A stretch of 64,000 nucleotides of DNA from Sphingomonas sp. PP-F2F-A104-K0414 (GCF_004340945.1 NZ_SLYD01000013.1:1-64000), one strand, 5' to 3'; numbered from the stretch's first letter, positions 16,716 through 25,024 are shown. Notes: generated from the letters alone by a model not told the origin. Program-made: numbers and translations.

Positions 16716-17924
16716 CTAACGCCCGACCGCGATGCGCGTTGCCTGACCGCCGATCGCGTCGAACAGCGCGTCTTCGGTGCCCGTCATCCACACTTGGCTG
16801 CGGCCTGCGAGCCGGGCGAATAGCGCCGCGCGGCGGGATGGGTCGAGGTGCGCGGCAACCTCGTCGAGAAGCAGGACGGGGGGCTGGCCGGTTCGCTCGG
16901 CGACGAGATCGGCATGCGCCAGGACGATGCCGAGCAGGAGCGCCTTCTGCTCGCCGGTCGAGGCGAGAGAGGCCGCGCGTTCCTTGTCGAGATGGGTGAC
17001 GATCAGGTCGACGCGGTGGGGTCCGCCGAGCGTGCGCCCGGCAGCGGCATCACGCGCGCGGCCCTGGGCGAGGTCGGCTTGCAGGCGCGCGGTGTCGCCG
17101 GCCCAGCCTTCGAGCGTGAGGCCGGCGCGGGGAAATGGGCTGTCGTCCTGATTCGCGAGCCTCGTGCCGAGCAGGGTGACGGTCTCACGCCGGGCCGCAT
17201 CTACGGCGGCGCCGTGCTCGGCCATCTGCGCTTCGAGCGCCGAGAGCCAGTCGCCGTCGGGACGGCCTTCGTCGGCGAGCAGGCGGTTTCGCGAGCGCAT
17301 CGCGGCGTCGTAGCGGGCGGCGTGGTGGGCGTGGCTCGGGGCGAGTGCGAGCGTGAGGCGGTCGAGGAAGCCGCGGCGTTCGCCGGCGGGGGCGACGAAC
17401 AGGCGGTCCATCGCCGGGGTGAGCCACAGGATCGTGAGCCACTCGGCGAGCGCGTTCGCGGTGGTGGTGGCGCCCTGGACGCGGACGATGCGGCGTTCCG
17501 GGGCCGAGGCTAGCGTGCCGGTCGCGACGTCGACTTCGGCGTGCGCGTGTATTCCCCCTTCCGGCTCTGACTCCCCTCCCGCTGGCGGGAGGGGTCGGGG
17601 GAGGGGCGCGTTCTCCTCGGCACCGGACGCCAGTACGTACGTCGCGCCCTCCCCTAACCCCTGCCGCGAGCGGGAGGGGAATTCTGTTGCGTGCTCGGGA
17701 GAAAGTGTCGCCGCGACACCGAAGCCTCCCGCCCCGCCCTGCCGCGCCATCTCGCCCAGCGCGGCGCGGCGAAGTCCGCGGCCGGGTGCGAGCAGCGACA
17801 CAGCTTCGAGGATATTCGTCTTCCCTGCGCCATTCTCGCCGGTCAACACCACGAACCCCGGCCCCGGCTGGAGCGTCAGGTCGGCATGGTTGCGGAAATC
17901 GGTGAGGACGAGGCGCGACAGCAT
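16716..17924 (-). CDS. recF: DNA replication and repair protein RecF, carrying an in-frame repeat insertion
   Basis: RecF is an SMC-like ATPase that loads RecA at gaps through RecR and RecO. The protein opens with LVLTDFRNHADLTL and the Walker A GENGAGKTNILEAVSLL (about residues 30-46). The signature motif region is STGEQKALLLG (about 318) and Walker B is PPVLLLDEVAAHLD (about 345-358). Length 402 exceeds the usual 355-375 because a complete family A palindromic element (17571-17681) is read through in frame as residues 82-118. Flanking RecF sequence is intact (VAATLSPE before, VDVATGTLASAPERRIVRVQG after). Identity is certain; whether the insert is tolerated in the folded protein is inferred from the intact frame. 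Confidence 0.96.
   Translation of the reverse strand: MLSRLVLTDFRNHADLTLQPGPGFVVLTGENGAGKTNILEAVSLLAPGRGLRRAALGEMARQGGAGGFGVAATLSPEHATEFPSRSRQGLGEGATYVLASGAEENAPLPRPLPPAGGESEPEGGIHAHAEVDVATGTLASAPERRIVRVQGATTTANALAEWLTILWLTPAMDRLFVAPAGERRGFLDRLTLALAPSHAHHAARYDAAMRSRNRLLADEGRPDGDWLSALEAQMAEHGAAVDAARRETVTLLGTRLANQDDSPFPRAGLTLEGWAGDTARLQADLAQGRARDAAAGRTLGGPHRVDLIVTHLDKERAASLASTGEQKALLLGIVLAHADLVAERTGQPPVLLLDEVAAHLDPSRRAALFARLAGRSQVWMTGTEDALFDAIGGQATRIAVGR
17571..17681. repeat. Family A palindromic element inside recF
   Basis: The element is 111 bp, an exact multiple of three, with hairpin arms at about 17571-17608 and 17649-17681 in inverted orientation. The centre contains CGCCAGTACGTACGTCGCG, also found in the copy between fliQ and fliR at 57939-57957. 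Translated in the recF frame it contains no stop and gives a Gly/Pro/Arg-rich segment with PLPRPLPPAGG. This is an insertion into a conserved essential-type repair gene. Confidence 0.92.
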
Positions 17925-17969
17925 CGCACCGCCCTTAGCGGCAATTTCCGCGCGCCGTCAGCCTTTGCC

Positions 17970-18770
17970 TCAGGCGGCGATCCGCTCGGGCACAATCACC
18001 GGTTCGAGCTTCGCCTTCTGCATGCTGAGATACGAGGCGAGTTCGGGGCCGAGTTCGCGCTGTGCCCGCAGATAGGCGACCGGCGTGACGATCCCGAGCC
18101 GCGCGCGCGCCGCTTCGAGCGGTTCGTGGAGGAGGTGCAGATAATCCTCGCCCGAAATCCACTTTGCTTTGCGTCCGTTGCGATAGCCTTCCCAGACTGC
18201 CTTCGCGAACAGCTTGCTGCCGGTGACGCGTATGCTCTTCAATGCCGCCGCAGAGCCAATCAGCGCCCAGCCGAGGCCGCCGACCTGCGCATAGCTGAAC
18301 GCGACGAGCGCCGCCTCGCCCATGCTCTCGTCCGCCTTGTAGCCGGTCAGCACATGCCAGATGTCGTGCGTATCGCGCACCCGCCGGCCGAACCATGCAT
18401 AGGGATGCGCCAGATCGTCCTCGGACGGCTCGAGCCGCGAGACCTCGACCAACCCGTCCGCGGAATAGCCCGTCGTCTCGAGGAAATTCCGATACGCCGC
18501 CCCCACCGTGCCGGGCGCGAAGCTCGCGACGAACGCGGGGTCGGAGAAACGTTGCGCCAGTTCGACGCGGTCATAGGCTATCCGCCCGCCCTGTTCGGTG
18601 GCGATCAGCCGCGCGTAGTTCATCGGCGCATTGCCGACGTTCAGCGCGCGCATGATCCGGAACACTTGGGTCGTGTCGTCACCGTTGGCGAGCAGTTTCC
18701 TGATCGCGTCGAATGCGGTGCGCCAATCGCGACGACCGGTCGTACCGGGAAACGGAGGAAGCTTCGCCAT
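17970..18770 (-). CDS. Coq4-family ubiquinone biosynthesis protein
   Basis: Coq4 proteins bind zinc through an HDxxH..E motif and are needed for coenzyme Q synthesis. Here the motif is THDIWHVLTGYKADESMGE (about residues 133-151). The length of 266 residues, the N-terminal SDPAFVASFAPGTVGAAYRNFL and the conserved HLLHEPLEAARARLGI region fit the family. A good ribosome binding site (AAGGAG at 18784-18779) precedes ATG at 18770. A palindrome at 18784-18803 may be a repressor operator. The gene lies between recF and a toxin-antitoxin pair on the same strand, an unusual setting for it. Confidence 0.88.
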   Translation of the reverse strand: MAKLPPFPGTTGRRDWRTAFDAIRKLLANGDDTTQVFRIMRALNVGNAPMNYARLIATEQGGRIAYDRVELAQRFSDPAFVASFAPGTVGAAYRNFLETTGYSADGLVEVSRLEPSEDDLAHPYAWFGRRVRDTHDIWHVLTGYKADESMGEAALVAFSYAQVGGLGWALIGSAAALKSIRVTGSKLFAKAVWEGYRNGRKAKWISGEDYLHLLHEPLEAARARLGIVTPVAYLRAQRELGPELASYLSMQKAKLEPVIVPERIAA

Positions 18771-18783
18771 CGAGTCGACTCCT

Positions 18784-18803
18784 TACTGACATTGCTGTTA
18801 GTA
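18784..18803 (-). promoter_or_regulatory. TetR-operator-like palindrome upstream of the Coq4 gene
   Basis: TACTGACA and TGTTAGTA are arranged as an inverted repeat with a 4-base spacer (7 of 8 positions symmetric), ending just before the ribosome binding site of the Coq4 gene. This size and spacing are typical of operators bound by TetR-family dimers. No regulator gene is adjacent, so the binding protein is unknown. Confidence 0.5.
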
Positions 18804-18822
18804 TGGCAGCACGTGCGGGGCG

Positions 18823-19251
18823 TCAAGTATCGCCGATAGCGGCGACCATGACGTCGACGGCGCGAGCACCCTCGATCATACCCTTGTCGAGCGTGGCGAG
18901 CGCGAAGCCTCTACGTTGCGCGATCGCCACATGCAGTGCGTCACTGGCGCGCAAGCCCCGCGGTCCGGCATCAACCAACGTCCCGGCACGATCGAAATCG
19001 GCGGCTTCGACTTCGACGATCGCCATGCCCAGCGCGGTCCTGCGCCACGCCTCGGCCGCAAGGTCATGTCGATCGCGCGAGAGCACACCCATTCGGTGTT
19101 TCATGGCAAAGGCGCTGGCGACCTCGGTAGTAACCCAGCGGCTGATAACGAGGTCGTTCTGCCGTTGGCGTTCGATCCAGGCTGCGGCAACACCGCTGCG
19201 TGTTTCTTCGACGAGTAGCGCGACGATCAACGATGCGTCGCAATAGATCAT
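18823..19251 (-). CDS. vapC: VapC-like PIN-domain toxin
   Basis: VapC toxins are PIN-domain ribonucleases that cut tRNA or rRNA. I start the gene at ATG 19251, which overlaps the antitoxin stop (TGATG), rather than at an upstream in-frame codon. The 142-residue protein shows the acidic PIN tetrad: D5 in MIYCDASLIVALL, E in VTTEVASAF (about 43), D in RASDALHVAIA (about 101) and D in FALATLDKGM (about 119). Its partner is the Phd/YefM-like antitoxin immediately upstream. Confidence 0.9.
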   Translation of the reverse strand: MIYCDASLIVALLVEETRSGVAAAWIERQRQNDLVISRWVTTEVASAFAMKHRMGVLSRDRHDLAAEAWRRTALGMAIVEVEAADFDRAGTLVDAGPRGLRASDALHVAIAQRRGFALATLDKGMIEGARAVDVMVAAIGDT

Positions 19252-19484
19252 CAAAGGAGGTTCTGTCGGCGCAATTCCTCGACCGTGGTCGTATCGTCGG
19301 CGGCGGCCCCAGCGCGAACCTGACGGAGGACCTCCCAATCGATCACTGGCCGTGGGCACTGCACTGGCACAAGTCGCGCGACGGGTCGACCGCGTCGTGT
19401 GATCTCCAGCGTCTCGCCAGCCTCGGCGCGGCTGACGAGTTCGCTCAGATGCGCCTTGGCATCCGCAAGCTTGAAAGCCTCCAC
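19251..19484 (-). CDS. vapB: VapB/Phd-type antitoxin
   Basis: This 77-residue protein is a Phd/YefM-family antitoxin. The N-terminal DNA-binding and dimerisation part is LADAKAHLSELVSRAEAGETLEITRRGRPVARLVP (about residues 6-40), a standard signature. The C-terminal part (VEELRRQNLL) would mask the toxin. The stop codon shares one base with the toxin start, so the two are translationally coupled. The pair lies between dnaN and the Coq4 gene. It is transcribed leftward, as those genes are, and probably self-regulates from the upstream gap. Confidence 0.9.
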   Translation of the reverse strand: MEAFKLADAKAHLSELVSRAEAGETLEITRRGRPVARLVPVQCPRPVIDWEVLRQVRAGAAADDTTTVEELRRQNLL

Positions 19485-19545
19485 GACTCGCTCCTGACCA
19501 GTTGGATGACCAACTTAGTCATGAGCGAGACGATCGGCAATCAGC

Positions 19546-20664
19546 TCACACCCGCATCGGCATCAGCACGTACAGCGCAGGCGACTTGTCGTTCTCGCGG
19601 ATCAGAGTCGGGGCGGCGGCGTCGGCGAGGTGGACCTCGACCATGTCGCCGTCGATCTGCGCGAGGATGTCCATCAGATAGCGGCTGTTGAAGCCGATCT
19701 CGAACGGCAGCGCGACGTAATCGCCGGGGACTTCCTCCGCGGCGGTGCCGTTTTCGGGCGAGGTCACCGACAAAGTGATCTTGTCGCGGTCGAGCGCCAT
19801 CTTCACCGCACGCGTTTTCTCCGTCGCGATCGTGGAGACGCGGTCGACGCCTTCCATGAAGCTCTTGGGGTCGATCTTGAGGATCTTGTCATTGCCGGTC
19901 GGGATCACGCGGCTGTAATCGGGGAAGGTGCCGTCGATCAGCTTCGAGGTCAGGATCGCCTGGCCGAGGTCGAAACGGATCTTGGTCGGCGACAGCGACA
20001 CGCCGACCGAGCCGTCGACCTCGTCGAGCAGCTTGCGCAACTCACCGATGCATTTGCGCGGTACGATCACGTCGGGCATCGATTCGGCACCCTCGGGACG
20101 CGGCAGCGTGACGCGCGCCAGACGGTGGCCGTCGGTCGCGGCGGCCTTCAGCACCGGGTTCGAGCTGTCGCCGTCGGCCACGTGCAGGAAGATGCCGTTG
20201 AGATAATAGCGCGTCTCTTCGGTCGAGATCGCGAAGCGAGTCTTGTCGATGATCTGCTTGAGCGTCTCGGCGGGCAGCTCGAACTGGGTCGGCAGTTCGC
20301 CCTCGGCGATCACCGGGAAATCGTCGCGCGGCAGCGTGCCGAGCGAGAAGCGCGCGCGGCCCGCGACGATGCTCATCCGGCCTTCCGACGCGGCGAGCTG
20401 GACCTGCGAGCCCTCGGGGAGCTTGCGGGCGATGTCGAACAGCGTGTGCGCGGACACGGTGGTCGCGCCGGGCTGGTCGACCGCCGCCGCGATCGATTCG
20501 TTGATCTGCAAGTCGAGGTCGGTCGCCATCAGCTTGAGCGTGCCCTCGGCCGTCGCCTCGATCAGCACGTTCGACAGGATGGGGATGGTGTTGCGCCGCT
20601 CCACCACGGACTGGACATGGCTCAGCCCCTTGAGGAGCGTTGCGCGTTCGATCGTCGCCTTCAT
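19546..20664 (-). CDS. dnaN: DNA polymerase III beta subunit (sliding clamp)
   Basis: DnaN forms the sliding clamp that tethers replicative polymerase to DNA. I choose the ATG at 20664 (MKATIERATLLKGLSHVQSVVERRNTIPILSNVLIEA), the universal clamp start. The three topologically similar domains follow in order, with the second-domain FAISTEETRYYLNGIFLHV and the C-terminal PDYVALPFEIGFNSRYLMDIL and PTLIRENDKSPALYVLMPMRV. The 372-residue length is standard. A strong terminator at 20735-20762 lies just upstream and belongs to the preceding porin-like gene. Confidence 0.97.
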   Translation of the reverse strand: MKATIERATLLKGLSHVQSVVERRNTIPILSNVLIEATAEGTLKLMATDLDLQINESIAAAVDQPGATTVSAHTLFDIARKLPEGSQVQLAASEGRMSIVAGRARFSLGTLPRDDFPVIAEGELPTQFELPAETLKQIIDKTRFAISTEETRYYLNGIFLHVADGDSSNPVLKAAATDGHRLARVTLPRPEGAESMPDVIVPRKCIGELRKLLDEVDGSVGVSLSPTKIRFDLGQAILTSKLIDGTFPDYSRVIPTGNDKILKIDPKSFMEGVDRVSTIATEKTRAVKMALDRDKITLSVTSPENGTAAEEVPGDYVALPFEIGFNSRYLMDILAQIDGDMVEVHLADAAAPTLIRENDKSPALYVLMPMRV

Positions 20665-20734
20665 CAAAATTCCCCCGGCCTCCACAGCCGGACTCGGGGC
20701 TGGGGGCAATCCGCTAATGGCTTACCCAACAACA

Positions 20735-20762
20735 AAGGGTCGGAGCAAGCGCCCCGACCCTT
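20735..20762 (-). terminator. Intrinsic terminator after the outer-membrane beta-barrel gene
   Basis: AAGGGTCGG (20735-20743) pairs perfectly with CCGACCCTT (20754-20762) around a loop that can add a GC..GC pair. On the minus strand the hairpin is followed by TTGTTGTTGGG, a modest U-rich tail. It lies 33 bases downstream of the beta-barrel gene stop at 20795. Confidence 0.75.
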
Positions 20763-20794
20763 CTTTGATCACGGTAAACGTCGCGTTAAAGCGA

Positions 20795-21448
20795 TCAGAA
20801 GCGGAAGCCGTAGCTGGCGACCACCTGATGACGATCCGTGTCGACGTCGAAGCGGCTGCTGGTGCCGCCAGTCGCATAGTCGATGTTACCGCGCTCATAG
20901 TTCGAATAGCGGTATTCGAGCTTGGCGTAGCTGTTCGGGCCCATCGCGTGCTCCGCGCCCGCGCCGACGCGCCAGCCGTCGAGCTTGAAGTTGTTATCGG
21001 TGGTCTGGCTGGTGCTGCCCGCGAGCACTTCGAGCTTCGAGTTGGTATAGCCGCCCTTGACGTACAGCATCGTCGTCGGTGCGACGACATAGCCCGCGCG
21101 CGCGCCGACATAGATGTCGCGGCCCTGCTTGACGCGGCCATAGCCGAAGTCGCTGGTGTAGTCGTTGCGGTCGCTTTTCGCGGTCGAGCCGGTCAGTTCG
21201 GCTTCGGCACCGAGCACGATGTTGTCCGAGGTCGCGATGTCGTAGCCGATGCCGCCGCCGTACAGCAGGCCGTCGATCTTCTGGTCGTCACGCCCGTTGT
21301 TGTTGGACACGCTGCTGCCGGCGCCAGTGTGGTCGTAGCCGAGCGTGGCCTCGACGCGGGGGCCGGTGAAGGTCGGGTTGGTCTGCGCGAGGGCGGGTGC
21401 CGCGACGGCTGTCGTTGCGAGCAGCGAGACGGCGATAAGCGTACGCAT
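20795..21448 (-). CDS. Outer-membrane beta-barrel protein (Omp25/opacity-like)
   Basis: This 217-residue protein has a signal peptide (MRTLIAVSLLATTAVAAPALAQ). The rest alternates in short beta strands (VEATLGYDHT, DNIVLGAEAELT, IYVGARAGYVVAPTTMLYVKGGYTNSK, GWRVGAGAEHAMGPNSYAKLEYRYSNYE), ending with ASYGFRF, a C-terminal aromatic residue typical of BAM-folded barrels. This matches 8-stranded alphaproteobacterial porin-like proteins of unknown cargo. It is monocistronic, with its own terminator. Confidence 0.9.
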   Translation of the reverse strand: MRTLIAVSLLATTAVAAPALAQTNPTFTGPRVEATLGYDHTGAGSSVSNNNGRDDQKIDGLLYGGGIGYDIATSDNIVLGAEAELTGSTAKSDRNDYTSDFGYGRVKQGRDIYVGARAGYVVAPTTMLYVKGGYTNSKLEVLAGSTSQTTDNNFKLDGWRVGAGAEHAMGPNSYAKLEYRYSNYERGNIDYATGGTSSRFDVDTDRHQVVASYGFRF

Positions 21449-21588
21449 TGGGGTTACTCCTTACTGAACTGGCACCCCATTACGCGGGGCGGACCGCTCC
21501 AATGGACCAGTCGGCGAGGCGTTGCATGAACCCCAGATAAACGCGGAAATCCGTTGCTTTTGCGCCACAGGGGGTTGAAACGCGGGCC

Positions 21589-22272
21589 ATGATTCCAAGC
21601 CAACGGCAGGGTGAAGCGGACGCCCGTTCAAGCGATACTCCAGCGCTTCGCAAGGGTCGCGATTTCGTCGCGCGGCACGGCGAAACCGTGTTCAATGCGG
21701 CGCATCGGTTGCAGGGGGATGCGGCGCATACGCCGTTGACTCGGGCCGGATTCGCGCAGGCGGACGAGCTTGGGCGGGCTTTGCGTGGGGTGCTGGGGGT
21801 GAAGCCGAAGCTGGCGTTGTGGGCGTCGCCGACCGGGCGGGCCTTGCAGACGCTGGCGGTGATCTGCGAGCATCTGGAGCTGGATTGGCACGACGCGCGG
21901 ACCGATGCCCGGTTGGTCGAGATCGACATGGGGTCGTGGGGCGGCCGCTATTACGCGGACGTCGTCGATGAGGTCGGGCCGGTGATGCTGCCGGGGGGCA
22001 CGCTGAAGCCTGCGCCGGACGGCGAGACGTATGCGGAGATTGCTGCGCGGGTTGGCGGGTGGCTGGCAGATACCGCGGAGGAGTCGGGCGACCGGCTGGT
22101 GATCATGCACGGGATCTCGAGTCGGGTGATGCTGGGCGTGATGACAGGTGCGGCGGTCGATCCGTTGCTCGGTGCGCCGATTGCGAAGGGGTTGCCGCAG
22201 GGGTCGGTCACGCTGGTGGAGAACGGACGCGCGACAGTGCCGCATCTTGGTACGGGATTCGCTCCAGCGTGA
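21589..22272 (+). CDS. Histidine phosphatase family protein
   Basis: This 227-residue protein is a member of the phosphoglycerate mutase-like superfamily. The phospho-acceptor motif is VARHGETVFNAAHRLQGD (about residues 28-45; His at about 30). A second catalytic His lies in RLVIMHGISSRVMLG, at about residue 176. Between these, WASPTGRALQTLAVI supplies the conserved Arg. The substrate is unknown (families range from PGM to alpha-ribazole phosphatase). The stop overlaps the start of the next gene (GTGA), so they are likely co-translated. Confidence 0.85.
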   Translation: MIPSQRQGEADARSSDTPALRKGRDFVARHGETVFNAAHRLQGDAAHTPLTRAGFAQADELGRALRGVLGVKPKLALWASPTGRALQTLAVICEHLELDWHDARTDARLVEIDMGSWGGRYYADVVDEVGPVMLPGGTLKPAPDGETYAEIAARVGGWLADTAEESGDRLVIMHGISSRVMLGVMTGAAVDPLLGAPIAKGLPQGSVTLVENGRATVPHLGTGFAPA

Positions 22273-22742
22273 GATTGGCGGCTCTGCTGATCCTCGCGAC
22301 CGCGGTCCCGGCATCGGCGCGCGACACGATCGGCGTCTACAAGGGCTGGGGGGCGTTTCGCGATGCCTCGCCCCCGCGGTGTTACGCGATTGCTCGGCCG
22401 GTGATGGCGGGGGGGCGTTCGTCCGGGTTCGCGAGCGTTGCGACGTGGCCCAAGCGGGGTTTGCGCGCGTCCTTGTACGTGCGGCTCAGTCGGGAACGCG
22501 ATCGGTCGGCCGGAGTGACGCTGACGGTTGGCGAGCGGCGATTTGCGCTGGTGGCGAACGGGCTGGATGCTTGGGCTGGCGATGCACCGAGCGATCGGGC
22601 GATCGTCGCGGCGATGCGGTCGGGACGGAGCATGAGTGTCGAGGCGGTCGGTGTCGGGGGGCGGCCGTTCGTCGATGTCTATACGCTGTCGGGGGGGGCG
22701 ACTGCGATCGATGTCGCTGTGTTGGCGTGTAGCGGGGGGTGA
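22269..22742 (+). CDS. Small secreted protein, IalB-like
   Basis: This 157-residue protein starts with GTG at 22269, overlapping the stop of the phosphatase gene. It has a signal peptide (RLAALLILATAVPASA). The rest is beta-rich, with W-x-A-F, RCYAIARP (Cys in CYAI) and a C-terminal VAVLACSGG, which brings a second cysteine. This cysteine-pair pattern with CYAIARP resembles the IalB/invasion-associated fold, but similarity is weak. Function is otherwise unknown. Confidence 0.7.
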   Translation: MRLAALLILATAVPASARDTIGVYKGWGAFRDASPPRCYAIARPVMAGGRSSGFASVATWPKRGLRASLYVRLSRERDRSAGVTLTVGERRFALVANGLDAWAGDAPSDRAIVAAMRSGRSMSVEAVGVGGRPFVDVYTLSGGATAIDVAVLACSGG

Positions 22743-22772
22743 CGTTTTACAGATCGTACCCCAATCCGATGG

Positions 22773-22880
22773 CACCACCCCGGCGGAGGCCGGGGCCCAG
22801 TTGGAAAGGTGGTCGTAACTACGGGCTGAGCGTCACCATCTTCGTCCCCCAACTGGGCCCCGGCCTTCGCCGGGGTGGTG
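22773..22880. repeat. Family B palindromic element upstream of rlmN
   Basis: Inverted arms ACCCCGGCGGAGGCCGGGGCCCAGTTGG and its counterpart CCAACTGGGCCCCGGCCTTCGCCGGGGTGG surround a divergent centre with AAAGGTGGTCGTAACTACGG near one arm. It lies between the IalB-like gene and rlmN and ends 86 bases before the rlmN ATG. Confidence 0.9.
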
Positions 22881-22966
22881 TCTGTCTCCTGAGAGACGGC
22901 TGAGCGATTCCGCCCTCGTCCAGCAGCCAGTAGAAAAATCACGAAAATTCCGCTACGGGCTCGCGC

Positions 22967-24175
22967 ATGCAGACCGCCGCGAACCTCATGCCCATCCCCG
23001 GGCACATCGATCCCGTGCCCGTTCCCCGCAGCTTCGTGCCGCGCAGCGATGGGCGGATCGATCTGCTCGGGCTGTCGCTCGCCGATCTGCGGATGGCGCT
23101 GGAGACGTCGCAGCTCGAGGAGAAGCAGGCCAAGCTGCGTGCGAAACAGCTGTGGCACTGGATCTACAATCGCGGCGCGACCGAGTTCTCGGCGATGACC
23201 GATATCTCGAAGACGATGCACCCGTGGCTCGAGCAGCGCTTCGTGATCAGCCGGCCGAACGTGATCGAGGCGCAGGTGTCGACCGACGGCACGCGGAAGT
23301 GGTTGCTGCGCTCGGATGACGCGCAGGATTACGAGATGGTGTTTATCCCCGATGCGGATCGCGGCACGTTGTGCGTGTCGAGCCAGGTCGGCTGCACGCT
23401 GAACTGCACGTTCTGCCACACCGGCACGATGCGGCTGGTGCGCAACCTGACCCCCGCCGAGATCGTCGGGCAGGTGATGCTTGCGCGCGATTCGCTCGGC
23501 GAATGGCCGAGTCAGCCTGAGGGCCGCATGCTCACCAACATCGTGATGATGGGGATGGGCGAGCCGCTCTATAATTTCGAGAATGTCCGCGATGCGCTGA
23601 AGCTGGTGATGGACGGCGCTGGCCTCGCGCTGAGCCGCCGGCGGATCACGTTGTCGACCAGCGGCGTGGTGCCGATGATGGCGCGTGCGGGGGCGGAGAT
23701 CGGCGTGAACCTGGCCGTATCGCTGCACGCGGTGACCAAGGAAGTGCGCGACGAGATCGTGCCGCTCAACCGGAAGTACGGCATCGAGGAATTGTTGCAG
23801 GCGTGTGCGGACTATCCGGGCACGAACAACGCGCGCCGCATCACGTTCGAATATGTGATGCTGAAGGACAAGAACGATTCCGACGACGATGCGCGCGAGC
23901 TCGTGCGGTTGCTGCGGAAGTACGAACTGCCCGCGAAGGTGAACCTCATTCCGTTCAATCCTTGGCCGGGTGCGACCTACGAATGTTCGACGCCTGAGCG
24001 GATCAAGTCGTTCTCCAGCATCGTGTTCGGCGCGGGGATTTCGGCGCCGGTGCGGACGCCGCGCGGGCGCGATATCGATGCAGCGTGCGGACAGCTGAAG
24101 ACCGCGTCGGAGAAGAAGAGTCGCGCGCAGATCGATCGCGAGGCCGCCGCCGAGGCTGATACCGCTTTTGTCTGA
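22967..24175 (+). CDS. rlmN: 23S rRNA (adenine-2503-C2) methyltransferase
   Basis: RlmN is a radical SAM enzyme that methylates A2503 in 23S rRNA (and A37 in some tRNAs). The cluster-binding Cx3CxxC motif is VGCTLNCTFCHTGTM (about residues 141-155), followed by NIVMMGMGEPL. The catalytic cysteine near the C-terminus lies in DIDAACGQLK, at about residue 375. The N-terminal sequence RLKQL-like RAKQLWHWIYNRGATEFSAMT is conserved. The 402-residue length is within the family range. Confidence 0.96.
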   Translation: MQTAANLMPIPGHIDPVPVPRSFVPRSDGRIDLLGLSLADLRMALETSQLEEKQAKLRAKQLWHWIYNRGATEFSAMTDISKTMHPWLEQRFVISRPNVIEAQVSTDGTRKWLLRSDDAQDYEMVFIPDADRGTLCVSSQVGCTLNCTFCHTGTMRLVRNLTPAEIVGQVMLARDSLGEWPSQPEGRMLTNIVMMGMGEPLYNFENVRDALKLVMDGAGLALSRRRITLSTSGVVPMMARAGAEIGVNLAVSLHAVTKEVRDEIVPLNRKYGIEELLQACADYPGTNNARRITFEYVMLKDKNDSDDDARELVRLLRKYELPAKVNLIPFNPWPGATYECSTPERIKSFSSIVFGAGISAPVRTPRGRDIDAACGQLKTASEKKSRAQIDREAAAEADTAFV

Positions 24176-24926
24176 TCTGGCTTCGCTGGGATTGGCGGCG
24201 GGTGCGGGGATGCTGGGCGGCGCGATGAACGCGCTGGCGGGCGGCGGCAGTTTCGCGACGATGCCCTCGCTGATCGCGCTCGGCCTGCCCTCGCCTATTG
24301 CCAATGCGACCAGCAACGTCGCGGTGCAGCCCGCGGCGATGGCGAGCGCATGGGCGTATCGCAGCGATCTCGGGCCGGTCGGCGGGGTCGGTATCCGGAC
24401 GTTGGCGGGGATCACGTTCGTCGGCGGGTTGGTCGGCAGCCTGCTGCTGTTCTTCACCCCGGCGACCGCGTTCGACGTGATCGTGCCGTGGCTATTGCTG
24501 ATGGCGACGCTGGCGATCGCGTTCGGCAAGCCCGCCTCGACCTGGCTCCACGCACGCGTCGCGATCGGATCGCGCTCGCTGATCGCCGCGCAGACGTTGC
24601 TGGGGATCTATGGCGGCTATTTCGGTGGCGGCGTCGGGATGATGTTGACCGCCGCCTGGGGATTATTGGCCGGCGCCTCGCCCGCCAAGCTCGCCGCGCC
24701 GCGCACGCTGATGCTGGCGACCGCGAATGCCGCCGCGACGATCGTGTTCGCGGCGACCGGCATGGTGGCGTGGACATTGTGCCTGCCGATGATGGCGGGC
24801 GGCGTGGTCGGCGGGTATTTCGGCGCGCGGTTCGGGCGGAAGCTGCCGGATGGGGTGATCCGCGGGTGGACGCTGCTGGTGACGGCGACGACGACGGTGG
24901 TGTTTTTTTACAGAGCATACGCCTGA
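24168..24926 (+). CDS. TSUP-family (TauE/SafE) membrane transporter
   Basis: This 252-residue inner-membrane protein is of the sulfite/organosulfur exporter family. I use the TTG at 24168, which overlaps the rlmN stop. Eight hydrophobic segments are seen. The conserved first half GAMNALAGGGSFATMPSLIALGLPSPIANATSNVA and second repeat GGYFGGGVGMMLTAAWGLLAG are the two TSUP repeats. The cargo is unknown. Translation appears coupled to rlmN. Confidence 0.88.
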   Translation: MSDLASLGLAAGAGMLGGAMNALAGGGSFATMPSLIALGLPSPIANATSNVAVQPAAMASAWAYRSDLGPVGGVGIRTLAGITFVGGLVGSLLLFFTPATAFDVIVPWLLLMATLAIAFGKPASTWLHARVAIGSRSLIAAQTLLGIYGGYFGGGVGMMLTAAWGLLAGASPAKLAAPRTLMLATANAAATIVFAATGMVAWTLCLPMMAGGVVGGYFGARFGRKLPDGVIRGWTLLVTATTTVVFFYRAYA

Positions 24927-24934
24927 ACCACGAT

Positions 24935-24990
24935 GTTCCCCGCGAAGGCGGGGACCCAGTCTGGGCACCCGCCTTCGCGGGTGAACACGC
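24935..24990. repeat. Family D short palindromic element
   Basis: GTTCCCCGCGAAGGCGGGGACCCAG pairs imperfectly with CTGGGCACCCGCCTTCGCGGGTGAACAC, giving a short two-armed inverted repeat with almost no centre. The same plan is at 28658-28740, and a single arm is found in fliP at 56760-56785. Confidence 0.8.
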
Positions 24991-25024
24991 TTGGTTTGGC
25001 GTTACACATTTCCAAAAGAAGCCG

